This document shows, piece by piece, positions 39,303 to 49,654 of a stretch of 64,000 nucleotides of DNA (its first letter is position 1; every line of letters begins with the position of its first letter). The notes under the pieces were generated by a model. The model searched no databases. It was given only the letters and a program-made list of their open reading frames with translations, and was not told the DNA's origin. This DNA is from Chondrus crispus (lineage: Eukaryota; Rhodophyta; Florideophyceae; Gigartinales; Gigartinaceae), in assembly GCF_000350225.1 (NCBI RefSeq), contig NW_005179090.1:104628-168627 (forward strand). Reading direction: 5' to 3'. The position numbers were made by a program, and so were the translations under genes.

Positions 39303-41248
39303 ATGGTCCCACTTTCCGTGGGTGTGGGCCTGGCATGGAGGAATTGGAAGGAGATCGGCGTGAGCGACTGGTTGGTGAGACAGTTGCGATTCGGGCTGCA
39401 GCTCCCATGGGTACAGGAGGTCCCTTACCAGCGCCCGAGATCATACCCGATGGACGTAGGAGAGCGCGGGTTCGCTTCGAAGGAGATAGCGAGATGGCTC
39501 GCGCTCGGTTTCGCACGGCGGGCCACCCCGGAGGAGGGTCGCGACCTGAAGCGCAGAGGGCAGCTGTTTCCAGCTTTCGTGACGGAGTCGGCAGGCAAGA
39601 GGCGGCTAGTGATCGACTACAAGAGGGCGAACGAGTGCATGGAATCGAGAACATTACGGATGGACCAGCTGTCAGACTTGGCGGCAGTACTGCGTCCCGG
39701 GGACTGTCTGTTCAAGGCCGACGTGAAAGACGCCTACTACCACCTCCGTTTGAGTCGCGTGGACCAGGAGCGCTTGGCATTCCTGATTGGAGACGACGTA
39801 TTCGTTCCGCTCTGCATGAACTGCGGCCTTGCAGTCGCACCGTGGTTCCACACAAAGGCGATGAAGCCCGTCGTCTCGTTCATACGCTCGCTGGGTCACC
39901 GCATCTTCTCGTACCTCGACGACTTCTTCGGCGCTGCCAAGCCGTCGAGGGGCTCCGCCGCAGGAAGGAAGGACACCGAGCAACTGGGTTCGCTGACGCG
40001 GGCGCTGTTCCGCAAGCTCGGACTACGGCTACACCCCGACAAATGCTTCTTCAAGCGGGAGACGGGCTTGGAGGTACTCGGCATCGTCGTGGATACGTCC
40101 GCTCAGAAGTTCATGCTGTCCCCCGGCAAGCTCGCGAAGGTGGAGCTCGCCGCCCGGCGCGTTCTTCGATACGCATCCTCGCACCGACGCTGCGTCCGCG
40201 CTCGTATGCTGCGCGGATTCGCAGGACTGGCGAACTCCGTCTCGCCGGCCGTGGTGGATGCTCGACTCCGACTCCGGGAGTTGTTCTCGGCCCTCAGCGC
40301 CCCGGAGAGACCAGGGCTCGCACCGGGGATAGCAGGGGAGGCCGAGAAAGGTGTTATCATACCTCCCTCAAAACTTTTGCTGCCCAGGCCACTCCGTGGG
40401 GCCCCTTGCGGAGCGCATAAATTTTCTCCTTCCGCGGATCCGACTCGCGACTCGCGCCTCTCCCATGCCGCCATCCGCGACCTTCAGTGGTGGGCGAGCT
40501 TGAGCCGGAACGTACACGTGGGGAGGCACCTCTGGCCCGCCCCCGAAGTTTGCGTCTTCACAGACGCGAGTATGGCGGGCTGGGGAGCAGCATGGAACGG
40601 GCAGGTGCCGGCGGCAGGATTCTTCACGGCGGACGAGGAAGGGGCTCATATCAACGAACTAGAGCTTACCGCAGCACTCAACGCCCTAGAGCAGTTCGTC
40701 GAGTTTGCTCGTGGCCGGCAGGTGCAGCTCGTAACCGACTCGCTCGTCACCGCCTACATCGTCCGGAACATGACAAGCCGCTCGCCGCGCCTCACGCCAA
40801 GCTCCGACGCCTGCGGCGTTTGTGCGAACTTCATGGCGTCACACTGTCGACGCGCCACCTCCCGTCCGTGTTGAACTGTTGGGCAGACCGACTCTCGCGC
40901 CGGCGCGACAGCTTTGCATGGGAACTTCCGCGGGACGCTCAACTGCTCCTCGAGCGCCGCTTCCGTTCGCGCCTCTCTCCGCTCGACGGCAATTCGCTCC
41001 CAGAGTGGCGCAGATCGCCAGGGATCCCCGTCGTCGTACCCCGTCCCGCATTGCTCGGCGTTTGGGCGCGCGCACTCGCTACCACCGGTCGAGGATTCAT
41101 GATCTCTCCCGCGTGGACGGAGCAGCAGTGGTATCAAACAGCTCGCGCGGCGGCGAGCGTCCACCGAATACCGTGCCTGACCCCGCCGTGGAGTTCTGTC
41201 GCCTTCAGGTTCAAGCAGCGGAACGTTGGCGTACACAGGGGACGATAG
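39303..41248 (+). pseudogene. DIRS reverse transcriptase / RNase H, frameshifted
   Basis: From ATG 39303 the frame encodes RT (VIDYKRANECMES, FKADVKDAYYHLRL, catalytic FSYLDDFF, thumb motif GLRLHPDKCFF) and RNase H (VFTDASMAGWGAAW, HINELELTAALNALEQF, LVTDSLVTAYIV). Near 40780-40800 the homologous frame shifts: ELHGVTLSTRHLPSVLNCWADRLSR continues in another frame to 41248. The original frame stops at 40874. Confidence 0.8.
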
Positions 41249-42252
41249 GCGCCGGCAGATTACTCGGGGATTTAGCTGGGTCCCGCGTAGCTGCGCACCT
41301 ACTTGGGAGAACATTATCACGAAGTACCGAGGGTGGTTACCAACGGCACTGGGAGTCCTTCGTTCTGTATTGTCAGCGCTGAGCCCAGCCCGCGCTCCCT
41401 GCTGCCCCACGAACTATCTCCTGTTACATTGGAACGATCTACGATCGCAGCACGGTGCGAGGTAGTACTTTGCGTCCCTACATCACAGCAATCGGAGCGC
41501 AGCACCGCCGACTGGGTCCGACAGACCCCACCGCTCATCCGCTCGTTCAGGCTACGCGACGCGGGTTCATAGCACAGGACGCCCACCGAACTACCGGTCC
41601 GCCCTCTCGGTCTGCCCCACTCCCTGCAGCACTCGCCGCTCAAGCCCTATACCGAGCCCTTACTGCCGCCTCAATCCAAGAACTGCAGCGTTGGGGATTA
41701 GTCGCCTTGGGTTTCGTCATTTGCGATCGTCCTACCAGTATCCGCAATTTACGCCGTAGTGACATTCAGCTCATCGACCCTGCAGCGGTAACACTCCAGT
41801 TGTTGGTCTTCAAGTATGGAGAGACTGGAGCAGCGCCACGTGTGGCACTCCGCATACCCTCTAAAGGGATAAGCGACCCTGTTATGGTGCTACTGCGGAG
41901 ATTGGTCGCCGCAGCACCGCGCGATGACTCGTTTCTATTCCCGAGCGGCGGGCCTCTACCATCGGAACCGGCCTCCGCCTCCTCATTATCAGCTACATTA
42001 CGGGAACTGACCCACAATACCCGACCGCCTGCCGGAACGAAGTTCACACGTCGATCCCCGCGAAGTGGGGGCATCTCAGCCGCCTATGCGGCCGGTGTTC
42101 CGCTCCCCGTCGTCATGCGTTTGGCAAATCACCACACTGAAGCTGTGGTGCACCGCCATTACCTTGACGCTCTTACTCGAGTCACACCTGCTGCACGGTT
42201 GTCTTTTGCGCGCTTCACGCGCAATGCTGGGCATCCGCCCAGTCTAGCGTAA
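41150..42252 (+). pseudogene. DIRS tyrosine recombinase with one in-frame stop
   Basis: The frame runs through a core-binding region (LSRSTEGGYQRHWESFVLYC), a TGA at 41380-41382, then RPYITAIGAQHRR and the catalytic domain: first Arg in DRPTSIRNLRRSDI, the second box RRSPRSGGISAAYAAGVPLP, and the nucleophile Tyr in HHTEAVVHRHYLDA. The stop codon is the only break seen. This enzyme would integrate circular cDNA instead of a DDE integrase. Confidence 0.78.
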
Positions 42253-42254
42253 TT

Positions 42255-42272
42255 GGCAACCACAGCGCAGGG
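42255..42272 (+). repeat. DIRS repeat B1 (18 bp, copy at 45778-45795)
   Basis: GGCAACCACAGCGCAGGG lies three bases after the recombinase stop and is repeated exactly and in direct orientation at 45778, on the far side of the Harbinger insertion. Confidence 0.8.
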
Positions 42273-42282
42273 GTCATGATTA

Positions 42283-42461
42283 CGGTCAGGTATCCACCGA
42301 TCACTATGTAATGACCTACGCCGCGTGATGCCTGCGCGCCTACTCTTGCACACGGGTGCACGCTGTACACGTGGACAAAAGGACGGCGTGGCTGGGCAGT
42401 GCATTCTCTTGCCGTCGGCGCGCAAGAGGCGAACCGGAAGAGCCAGTCACCCGCTTCTCTG
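42283..42461 (+). repeat. DIRS split direct repeat A2
   Basis: This right-hand copy of the 179-bp A repeat sits 10 bases after B1. It ends at CGCTTCTCTG, after which the Harbinger-associated sequence begins. Confidence 0.9.
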
Positions 42462-42713
42462 CCCTCCCTTCCCTTCCCCCGCGGCTGCGCTGGCAGCCAT
42501 TATCCGCTCTGTGCGTGTGTTAGGCCCATTAGGGGCCAAACACTTAGAATATTCCGACCTCAGTACCACAGTAGTTCAAGTTATTCAATTTACTTCTCCT
42601 GAATGGGAGTATCCGAAAATCGCATTGTGCTTCGGTATCTATTTGCTCCAGACAAGACAATTTGATACTGCATGCCTGCGAAAATTCCGAGTGGCAAAGT
42701 GTGTTTATAGCAA

Positions 42714-43949
42714 ATGCTCGTCAGCAGTATACGTACGAGCATGAGTCCCACAGTGCCTCCTTCTCTTCGCTATGCGCTCAAAATGTCCGTCTTCACGACA
42801 GCCCTTCTAGCATTACTCCTCAATAACCGTCGCAACCAGCAGATAGCATTTCGTCATCGCCTGTCTTTGGAGGGCCGGAGACGCCGCGACAGGCGCATGC
42901 GACGCAGAGCCCTTCAATCCCCTAGCCTTTCCACTTTCGCAGTTGTGCTCGGTTCGGGTTGCGATCAGTCGCTTATAACCCTCACAGGTTTTGACAACCG
43001 TGCGTTTCAATTCTTACTAAGACTATTTGCGCCATTTTACTATGGATTCACGCCCTACTCGTCAGATGGAAACATTCGTCCTCTGCACTCTACAGTCAGT
43101 CCAGGGCGTCCCCGGAGCATGTCTGCTGCTCATTGTTTAGGATTGATCCTGACTTGGCACCGAACAAGAGGTGCTGAGTTCGTTCTTTGTCTGATGTTTG
43201 GAATCACAGGCTCGGTGTGTTCTGTTTTTCTCCGTTTCAGTCATCGAATTCTTCTAAAAGTACTTAAAGAAAACGCTATGGCCAGGATCACAATGCCGAC
43301 GGCCACAGACGTTGAACGCTTCCAGACGGCGTTTAGGACAAAGTACTCTATGTTGAAGGACGTTTATTGTGTGGCAGATGGCCTCAAATTGTACTTGGAA
43401 CAGTCGGGTGACTACATTATACAGAACATGTTTTATAATGGATGGAAGCATGATCACTACGTCTCAAATGTTTTCGTCTTCTCTCCAGATGGTGCAGTTA
43501 TTGCTTGTGCAATAAATGCCCCCGGGTCAATGCACGACTCCACAGTAGCTGAATGGGGAAAAATATACAACAAGCTCAAAGAAGCTTTCGATGAGCACGG
43601 AGGGCAATGTGTAGTCGACTCAGCATTCTCAAGGACCCACTATCCATTTTTAATTAAGTCCGCACAAGACTGCGTTGTCGGAAGCGATGGGACCATCGAA
43701 TCCATCATGACACTCAGACAGGCAACGTCCGCCCGTCAAGCATCAGAATGGGGTATGAGGGCATTTCAAGGGACCTTTCCGAGGCTCAAAGACCGATTTT
43801 TTTACGAAGAAAGAGGTGAGCGAAAAGTTGTACTCATGTGCATGGTGCTCCTATACAACTTGCGGTCTCGGCTAGTCGGCATCAATCAAATACTACATTC
43901 ATATATGCCTCACTTGAGCGTGGAGGCAAACCACATCTTGCAAAACTAG
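42714..43949 (+). CDS. PIF/Harbinger DDE transposase
   Basis: The 411-residue protein contains the DDE_Tnp_4-type core. The first Asp is in YCVADGLKLYL, followed by NGWKHDHYVSNVFVFSPDG and NAPGSMHDSTVAEW, the second Asp in CVVDSAFSRTHYPFL, and the Glu in SARQASEWGMRAFQGTFPRL. An N-terminal region with a degenerate helix-turn-helix precedes it. The reading frame is intact from ATG 42714. The enzyme would cut and integrate the element with its Myb-like partner. Confidence 0.85.
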   Translation: MLVSSIRTSMSPTVPPSLRYALKMSVFTTALLALLLNNRRNQQIAFRHRLSLEGRRRRDRRMRRRALQSPSLSTFAVVLGSGCDQSLITLTGFDNRAFQFLLRLFAPFYYGFTPYSSDGNIRPLHSTVSPGRPRSMSAAHCLGLILTWHRTRGAEFVLCLMFGITGSVCSVFLRFSHRILLKVLKENAMARITMPTATDVERFQTAFRTKYSMLKDVYCVADGLKLYLEQSGDYIIQNMFYNGWKHDHYVSNVFVFSPDGAVIACAINAPGSMHDSTVAEWGKIYNKLKEAFDEHGGQCVVDSAFSRTHYPFLIKSAQDCVVGSDGTIESIMTLRQATSARQASEWGMRAFQGTFPRLKDRFFYEERGERKVVLMCMVLLYNLRSRLVGINQILHSYMPHLSVEANHILQN

Positions 43950-43962
43950 ATCCATCTTCACA

Positions 43963-45219
43963 CTAGCTGTCCTTAGTTTTTGTGTTCTGGGTGATTAAAT
44001 CACTAGCACCCTTACCGAGAAAAGCTAGCATAAGCATATTAGTCATCCGCTCGCTACGCTCCCTTTCTTCCGCTCTGCGTTCGCGCTCGTCGGCGCGTTC
44101 TTGCTCACGGATTCTGCGCTCCTCTTCCCTACGCTCACGCTCCTCACTCCGATCGATAAGGCGCTGCTTGTACTCAGCATCGCGATTTATCTGATCTTGA
44201 ACCATGCATGCCTTAACAGTTCTCATGAGACTGTCTTCATCAGTCGCCGATTTTTTGACCGCCCCACGCTTTCTGACAAGCGGCCTTGGAGACACCAACT
44301 CCACACCGCTGTCGCGACGAGATATGTCATTGCTGGCAGCGTCGTCTTCAAGAGGAGATGGTGACGGGTCTGGCGTTGGCGCTCCCGAGGGAGCACTTAG
44401 CGAGCCTGAATGCGATGCTGAAAACGGAAGAGTGTCGCCCAACTCGTTAGTGTACTGATCATCTGATTCCTCCCCGTCCCCTAGATCAGCCCTCTCCGTC
44501 ATCTCCTTTCTTATCTCCTTGGCTTTCAGAACATCCCGGGGAATACTGGGGTCCCCAGTGGGAGGTACTGTACGACAAAGAGCAGAAAACTTCCTGCGCA
44601 AAGAGTCAGGATTTCTCCCCTGCTGAGGATAGCGGAGTTCATGCAGTCGTGCTATTTTCTCCCATTCGTCCTTGCAGAGTGGCAGGTGCTCCAGCAGCAG
44701 CTCCAACAGGCTGTCCGTCTCTCTCTGTGAAAACCCACTTCCCCGTTTCCCTCCCCGTTTTGCCTTCTTTATTCCATTTTCATTGCGCCTCCGTTTAGTC
44801 ACTAGGCGTCTCGGGGGTAGCCTTTGTGACCCCCTAACATTTCTGAGAGAATTGGGCGGTGCCAGCGATGATGTGTCGCTTGCTCGTGGCTCCGCGGTAG
44901 GCAGGGAAGCTGAAGCTTCCGGAACAGGGCTCGAATCGAAAACGGACGGTACTTCACCAACCCTTCGGTAGGGCGCAGGGGAAGGAGTGTAAGAGGAGGA
45001 AGGGGGGAAGGCATTACCGTCTTCAGTGCTTTCCGGGAACACCTCAGAGGGATGGAGCATGGATGGGCTGCGGTCCAGTTCGGTAGATGGGGCAGGACGC
45101 GGCTCGAGCAGCTGGGGATGATCATCAGCAAGGCCACGTTGCGGTGTGCGATCGTGCGATGTGGTGGGGTTTCTGTCGTCAATTTCTAATAAACCGGAAG
45201 GACGCTGTGATGGATTCAT
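43963..45219 (-). CDS. Harbinger-associated Myb/SANT-like DNA-binding protein
   Basis: The 418-residue protein starts at ATG 45219; the open frame extends upstream only to a TTG. After a Pro/Ser-rich N-terminus and a basic stretch (RRLVTKRRRNENGIKKAKR), a trihelix/SANT-like domain reads FSQRETDSLLELLLEHLP, WEKIARLHELRYPQ, DSLRRKFSALCR, then a TGDPSIPRDVLKAKEIR segment seen in Harbinger partner proteins. The C-terminus is a long Arg/Glu-rich coiled coil (about residues 350-400). It probably binds element ends and recruits the transposase. It ends 13 bases from the transposase stop, in convergent orientation. Confidence 0.75.
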   Translation of the reverse strand: MNPSQRPSGLLEIDDRNPTTSHDRTPQRGLADDHPQLLEPRPAPSTELDRSPSMLHPSEVFPESTEDGNAFPPSSSYTPSPAPYRRVGEVPSVFDSSPVPEASASLPTAEPRASDTSSLAPPNSLRNVRGSQRLPPRRLVTKRRRNENGIKKAKRGGKRGSGFSQRETDSLLELLLEHLPLCKDEWEKIARLHELRYPQQGRNPDSLRRKFSALCRTVPPTGDPSIPRDVLKAKEIRKEMTERADLGDGEESDDQYTNELGDTLPFSASHSGSLSAPSGAPTPDPSPSPLEDDAASNDISRRDSGVELVSPRPLVRKRGAVKKSATDEDSLMRTVKACMVQDQINRDAEYKQRLIDRSEERERREEERRIREQERADERERRAEERERSERMTNMLMLAFLGKGASDLITQNTKTKDS

Positions 45220-45378
45220 GTCACGCAAGAAGCGCAAAGAGGGTTGGGCAGAGAGGCGAGTCGCAGATAAGCAAGAAATGAATGGGGACAGAGCGGGGTA
45301 GGACTGGGCGAAGAGGCTAGCAGCATACAAGCGAGCAGGAGAGAAGCCAGTGGCAGAGAGGCGCGTAACAGAGAAGGA

Positions 45379-45490
45379 CGGAGCGAAGGAGGGCGTATCG
45401 GAGCTCAGCGGAGCAGAAGAGGGCGTAGCGGAGTACAGCGGAGCGAAGAAGGGCGGAGCGGAGTATAGCGGAGCAGAGCAGCGAAGGATG
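45379..45490 (+). repeat. 30-bp tandem repeat, about 3.5 copies
   Basis: Units begin at 45379, 45409, 45439 and 45469 (partial), each starting CGGAGC(G/A)(A/G)A and ending GGAGTA/CAG. They lie just upstream of the Myb-like gene. Confidence 0.85.
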
Positions 45491-46094
45491 AGGAGTCAGG
45501 AAGCCACGCAAGAAGCGCAGTGAGCAAGTTTCGAGCAGGATCAAGCTGACGCGATGGGTCGTCTGCGTCTGGTGCGTGTAACGGCTAGAGACGTTTTGGC
45601 GCCAGAAAAGCGATTCGGTACGGGTGTCGCCTGGCTCTGAGGGGCTCCCCCCCTCAGACAAGAGCCGGGTTTGATACGACACAAACGGCTGCAGCGAGGT
45701 GTCTTTATCACAAAAAGGGGGCTCGCAAATTGTGATTTGTTATTTTCGGAGGCTCCCAATGAAATGATGTGTCACGAGGCAACCACAGCGCAGGGTGTAA
45801 GAATTATGAAGTATAAGGCGTTTCCAGTGTAATCTAGAATTATCGGGAACTGTTGAGGACGTGTAAGCAACGGCGCTGTACTGCGCTGTACCTTGCTGTC
45901 AGCCCGCACGCGGGTTGCAACTTTAATTCGCCAACACATCCAGCGCACAGTATCCTTGCTGTAATGGTTACATTTAGTGTAACTACTGCCTAACACGTAG
46001 TTTTATTGGTAGTTGTGTATTTTGCTGAGCTGTATAGGTTTTCACCCGAGCTACTAAGCCACGGTTTCCTGTACCAGCTTAGATTTTAGAACTC

Positions 46095-46100
46095 TATAAA
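46095..46100 (+). promoter_or_regulatory. Probable TATA box of the copia LTR
   Basis: TATAAA in the context CTCTATAAAAG lies about 1.1 kb before gag, in an AT-richer block that looks like U3. Transcription would start near 46125. Confidence 0.5.
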
Positions 46101-46419
46101 AGTCTGAGTTCGTGTGGGCTTAGAGGACTAGCCTCACCCATTACCAACCGAACATCAACGAATATCAACGAGAAGTATTTCCTCAGAACGAACTAGCCGA
46201 TCTAGTGTTCACCTCGGACAGGCTGTCCCTCACGCCCATCGGGGGGTACCTTCGGACATCGGCAAGTAGGTGTCCAATCCGAGTTTCATTTTAAAGGGGT
46301 GCTCCCGACGAGCACTTATCAAGCTATCTAATCAGCTTTACAGTGTAACAGCTGTGAGGCGGGGTTTTTGCCACATTGCGCAATCACGCAAAACTCGATT
46401 AAGTTATTGTCTCTGTTTT

Positions 46420-46545
46420 AAGTACCTGTGGGCTGGAGTGCCAGGTACTATTTGTCTGTTGAAGTACCTGTGGGCTAGAGTGCCAGGTACAGTTTGTCTG
46501 TGTTCAATACCTGTGGGCTGGAGTGCCAGGTATCTGAACGTGCTT
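46420..46545 (+). repeat. Three tandem 42-44-bp stem-loop units in the copia leader
   Basis: Units start near 46420, 46462 and 46506, each TACCTGTGGGCTGGAGTGCC closing with a CAGGTA arm that pairs with TACCTG. The pairing is kept in all three. Confidence 0.8.
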
Positions 46546-46993
46546 CGGCACTGAGTTATTACACTTCTAGGGTGCGTTGCCTGTGTACCAAGATCTCTTG
46601 CTCGACTCGTCGCTCCCCCACCGGTCTCTTTGAGGCGGATAACGGTGTCGCTCGAAAGAGCTGGTGGAGTGGCCAGGGCCTGAGGTGGACGGGAAGGGTG
46701 ACGAGCTAGGAGCACAAACGCTCTTTCGCCTCACTCTTTTTCTGCTGATTGCTGTTGGCTTGGTAGCGAGTGGCGAACTGTCTTTAAGTCGCATTGTTTG
46801 GATCAGGACCTTGCCAGTGGTAGTGAAGCTTTAAAACGGTGTCGTGCTAAGTTCCTGCAAGAGACCAGTCTGAGGTTAAAGGCTGTCGTGCAGTTTACTG
46901 TATAGCCTCTCTAAGGAAGTCTCGTAAGGATCAGAAAGCACCTTTCTCTGAGAACGCAGAGAAGGGTAGAACGCTGAAATCGTATCCTGACCC

Positions 46994-47115
46994 GGACGGT
47001 ATCCGGGCGTCAGAGGTCGGACCTCAACCACCTGCAGGGGCTGCAGGCGTCGGGAGTCGGACTCCAAAGAACCTACCTGTAAGGGCTACAGGCGCCAAGG
47101 GTCGGACCGGAACAA
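46994..47115 (+). repeat. Second set of three stem-loop units in the copia leader
   Basis: Three units of about 40 bp each contain a hairpin (CCGGACGGTATCCGG, CCTGCAGGGGCTGCAGG, CCTGTAAGGGCTACAGG), then GCG, a few bases, and GTCGGAC. The arms change in concert, which implies selection on structure. Confidence 0.7.
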
Positions 47116-47210
47116 GTGAACAAGGAGGTCGCCGATCGACTTCAGACTGCCACCGATCTACCTTCGCCGTCCAATCTGGTCTTCTCCGTCTTTGACAGAA
47201 TAGAAGCAAA

Positions 47211-48743
47211 ATGGCTTCCCAGTCGCAGGCTTCCCCGTCGGATCGGGCCTTGTTCTGCCACTCGGTGGACATGGCTTCTTTGACTCGAGCACAAGCGGGC
47301 TTTATCAACTCCGTCCGCATGCTCGACGATGAAATCAGATCTGGACCACTTTCTTCAGAGGAGCTTAAGGCCGCAGTGGCCGAGATGTTCCCTCCGGCCG
47401 TACTATTTGGTGATGAGATCAACGCTTTACCGTACGCTCACCGTGCTCTTCGAACTTGGCTTGACACCAATGGTGCCAACCTCACTCAGCACAGTAGCCG
47501 TCGGATTCCTCTCACCTTAGCAACAAGCCTCTATGACGAAGCTGAAGACCGGGACGTCGCCGAAACATTTGCTCGTGAGCTTGTAGCAGCTGGAAAGAAA
47601 AAGCGGACCAATGAACCAAGAGTTGTCGCTCCGTCTGCCGACGTCGTTCACACCACAAACGTCGATGCTAGCGTTGCTCATAAGATTGCAATGCGTTTCA
47701 AGGACGAGAGACAGAAGTTTTCAGGAGCAGTTGGAGAGTTCTTCAACGACTTTGTTGCGGATTACACACGTGCCGCTAGTGACTAGGACCTATCTTCCTC
47801 GCAGAAGCTTCAGTATATGCATAACCTATTCACTGGTGATGCAAAGCGCTTCTACAACAAGATCGAATCATACGCAGCGACGTTCCCGCAAGCAGTAGAG
47901 ATGATTGAAAAAGAGTATAATTCTTGTGTCCGCCAAGATCGGTGCAAGAATTATCTCTCGTCTCTCCGTGTGACCAAGTTTGTTGCAGATGGACTTGAAA
48001 CCTCTGCTGCCCTTGAGAAGACATACAAGGTTATCACAAAGCTTGCTCCGCAGGTCCCGCAATCACATCGTGGCGAGGCTCACAAGGTGGAATTTCTTCG
48101 CAGAGCCGTTGTCGGATATGACTGGGCTACAGAACCACTTTCGCGTATCGCTACTCACAACCTGTCTTTCCAGATGTTATATGGTGAGTTAGAGTCTGCA
48201 CTTCATCTTGCCAAGGAAGGACAGCTAGCGAGGGTTCGGGACTCAGTATCCGTCAAGACTGCGAAGAACGAAGACGACTTCTCTGGCGTATTGTACCAAA
48301 GTCAAGGGCGATACCTGAACAGACACCAAGATCTTAGGACTCGACCTCCTACGCAAGGTTATCACGCACAGCAATCAAAACAAACATTTGGCAGGAATGA
48401 CCCATTTAAAGTTATGGGTTGTTTCAATTGCGGCGAACCTAATCATCGCATAAGTGACTGTCCAAAAGCCATAAATGCTGCTGTTGCCGCAAAACGCCGA
48501 CTAGAGTACTATGCTAAGAAGCGCCAGCAGACTCCTTCCGCCCACCTGGTGCTCTATGAACTCTGCTCCCAGCTGGACTCCCGACACACGAATGATCCGG
48601 ATGATCAGCACGACTTGGGGCAGGTCTTCGAGATTGACCAGAGCCACGGAAACGATGCTGGAGTGTTCAATCCTGAAGGTGAGGACGACACGGCTCCTGA
48701 GGAAACCGATATTGAACATCCGGATTTTCCTCTGAGGGAATGA
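47211..48743 (+). pseudogene. Copia gag with one in-frame TAG
   Basis: From ATG 47211 the frame encodes a helical Gag, interrupted by a TAG at 47784-47786 and continuing in frame to 48743. The second part has the Gag core and a CCHC zinc knuckle (CFNCGEPNHRISDC). The final region is acidic. The stop overlaps the start of pol in the sequence ATGA, so gag and pol lie in different frames. Confidence 0.8.
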
Positions 48744-49654
48744 GTCGTCGCCTTTCTCTCAATAAGAGACGATCCGATGACTCTGACACCACGGAATCAA
48801 TCTATGCTTGCGATGCTCGTGAACTAGAAGCATTTTCAAGTTTACAAGTCGAAGAGTTTCATGGAGCTTGCATAGATACAGGAGCTCAAAAGAGTGTTAT
48901 CGGAATGCCACAGCTAAAGGCATATTGTCGTTTCGTGAGTCAGGATCTGGTGCTTAGAGGTCAGGAAGGTGATCGAAATTTCATGTTTGGCAAACAGTCG
49001 CATGTCAGTTTGGGTTTGTTCGAAATTCGTATTCCCATCGGTGATTTGCACTACCTAAAGCTCTCAGTTAACGTGGTCGACATTAATGTCCCGTTACTGC
49101 TGGGGCTAGACATCATGTCGGAATATAGAATTGTCGTCGACGTTGCTGATGGATTGCTCTTCAGCAAAAGTTATGGTTGGAAACTCCCCCTTGATCGGAA
49201 ACTCGGGCATTTGTACCTAAACTGGAAGTCATCAGTTCTGTACACGTCTTCGGAGTTGACGAAAATCCATCGTCATTTTTTCCATGCCAACCCCGACAGA
49301 GTTTTCGACCTAATGAAGAGAGCTGAGGACGCCGAAGCAACACCGCAGACTCACCGCGGCTTGAAGGACATCTCTCAGACTTGTGCGATATGTCAGAGGC
49401 TTGCTAAAGCACCTAGCCGTTTCAGGGTTGCTCTACTAAATGAGGACGTGATATTCAACAGAACTGTGTACATGGACTTGATGAAACTTGATGGAAAATC
49501 GACTTTGCATATCATCGATAAAGACACCCTGTTTAGTGCTGCCGCATTCCTCAGCGAAGGCGAAACAGCAGATGATGTCTGGAATGTCTACATGCGCTCC
49601 TGGGTCATTCCTTATGTCGGTTTTTCTGAAATTGTCCATTGTGATCAAGGTCCT
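48740..49654 (+). pseudogene. Copia pol, protease and integrase, truncated
   Basis: The frame starts at ATG 48740, overlapping the gag stop. It has the protease site IDTGAQKSVIG, the integrase zinc motif (HRHFFHANPD and CAICQRLAKAP), the catalytic MDLMKLDGKSTLHIIDKDT, and the second Asp region IVHCDQGP. The copia reading ends at 49654, where the LTR of gypsy-C begins. The rest of integrase and most of RT are absent from the window. Confidence 0.85.

Larger units (their letters stand above)
42462..45777. mobile_element. PIF/Harbinger DNA transposon inserted in the DIRS element
   Basis: A 3.3-kb block lies between DIRS repeats A2 and B2 and holds the two genes typical of autonomous Harbingers, a DDE transposase and a Myb/SANT-like DNA-binding protein, arranged tail to tail. 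I did not find convincing terminal inverted repeats or a 3-bp target duplication. The boundaries are set by the DIRS repeats. Confidence 0.65.
37962..45795 (+). mobile_element. DIRS-like tyrosine-recombinase retrotransposon, interrupted
   Basis: The element has a gag-like ORF, RT/RNase H and tyrosine recombinase in that order, no integrase and no LTRs. A 179-bp direct repeat occurs at 37962-38140 (A1) and 42283-42461 (A2). An 18-bp direct repeat, GGCAACCACAGCGCAGGG, occurs at 42255-42272 (B1) and 45778-45795 (B2). The order A1, ORFs, B1, A2, B2 is the split-direct-repeat layout of Ngaro/PAT-type DIRS elements, with a Harbinger transposon inserted between A2 and B2. The RT and recombinase frames are damaged. 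Confidence 0.72.
45796..49654 (+). mobile_element. Ty1/copia element, left part
   Basis: This holds an LTR-like promoter region, long structured leader, gag and the 5' half of pol (protease, integrase), cut at 49654 by gypsy-C. Copia-type order is supported because the integrase follows the protease directly and precedes RT. The LTR limits could not be set, because no second copy of it lies in the window. Confidence 0.75.
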
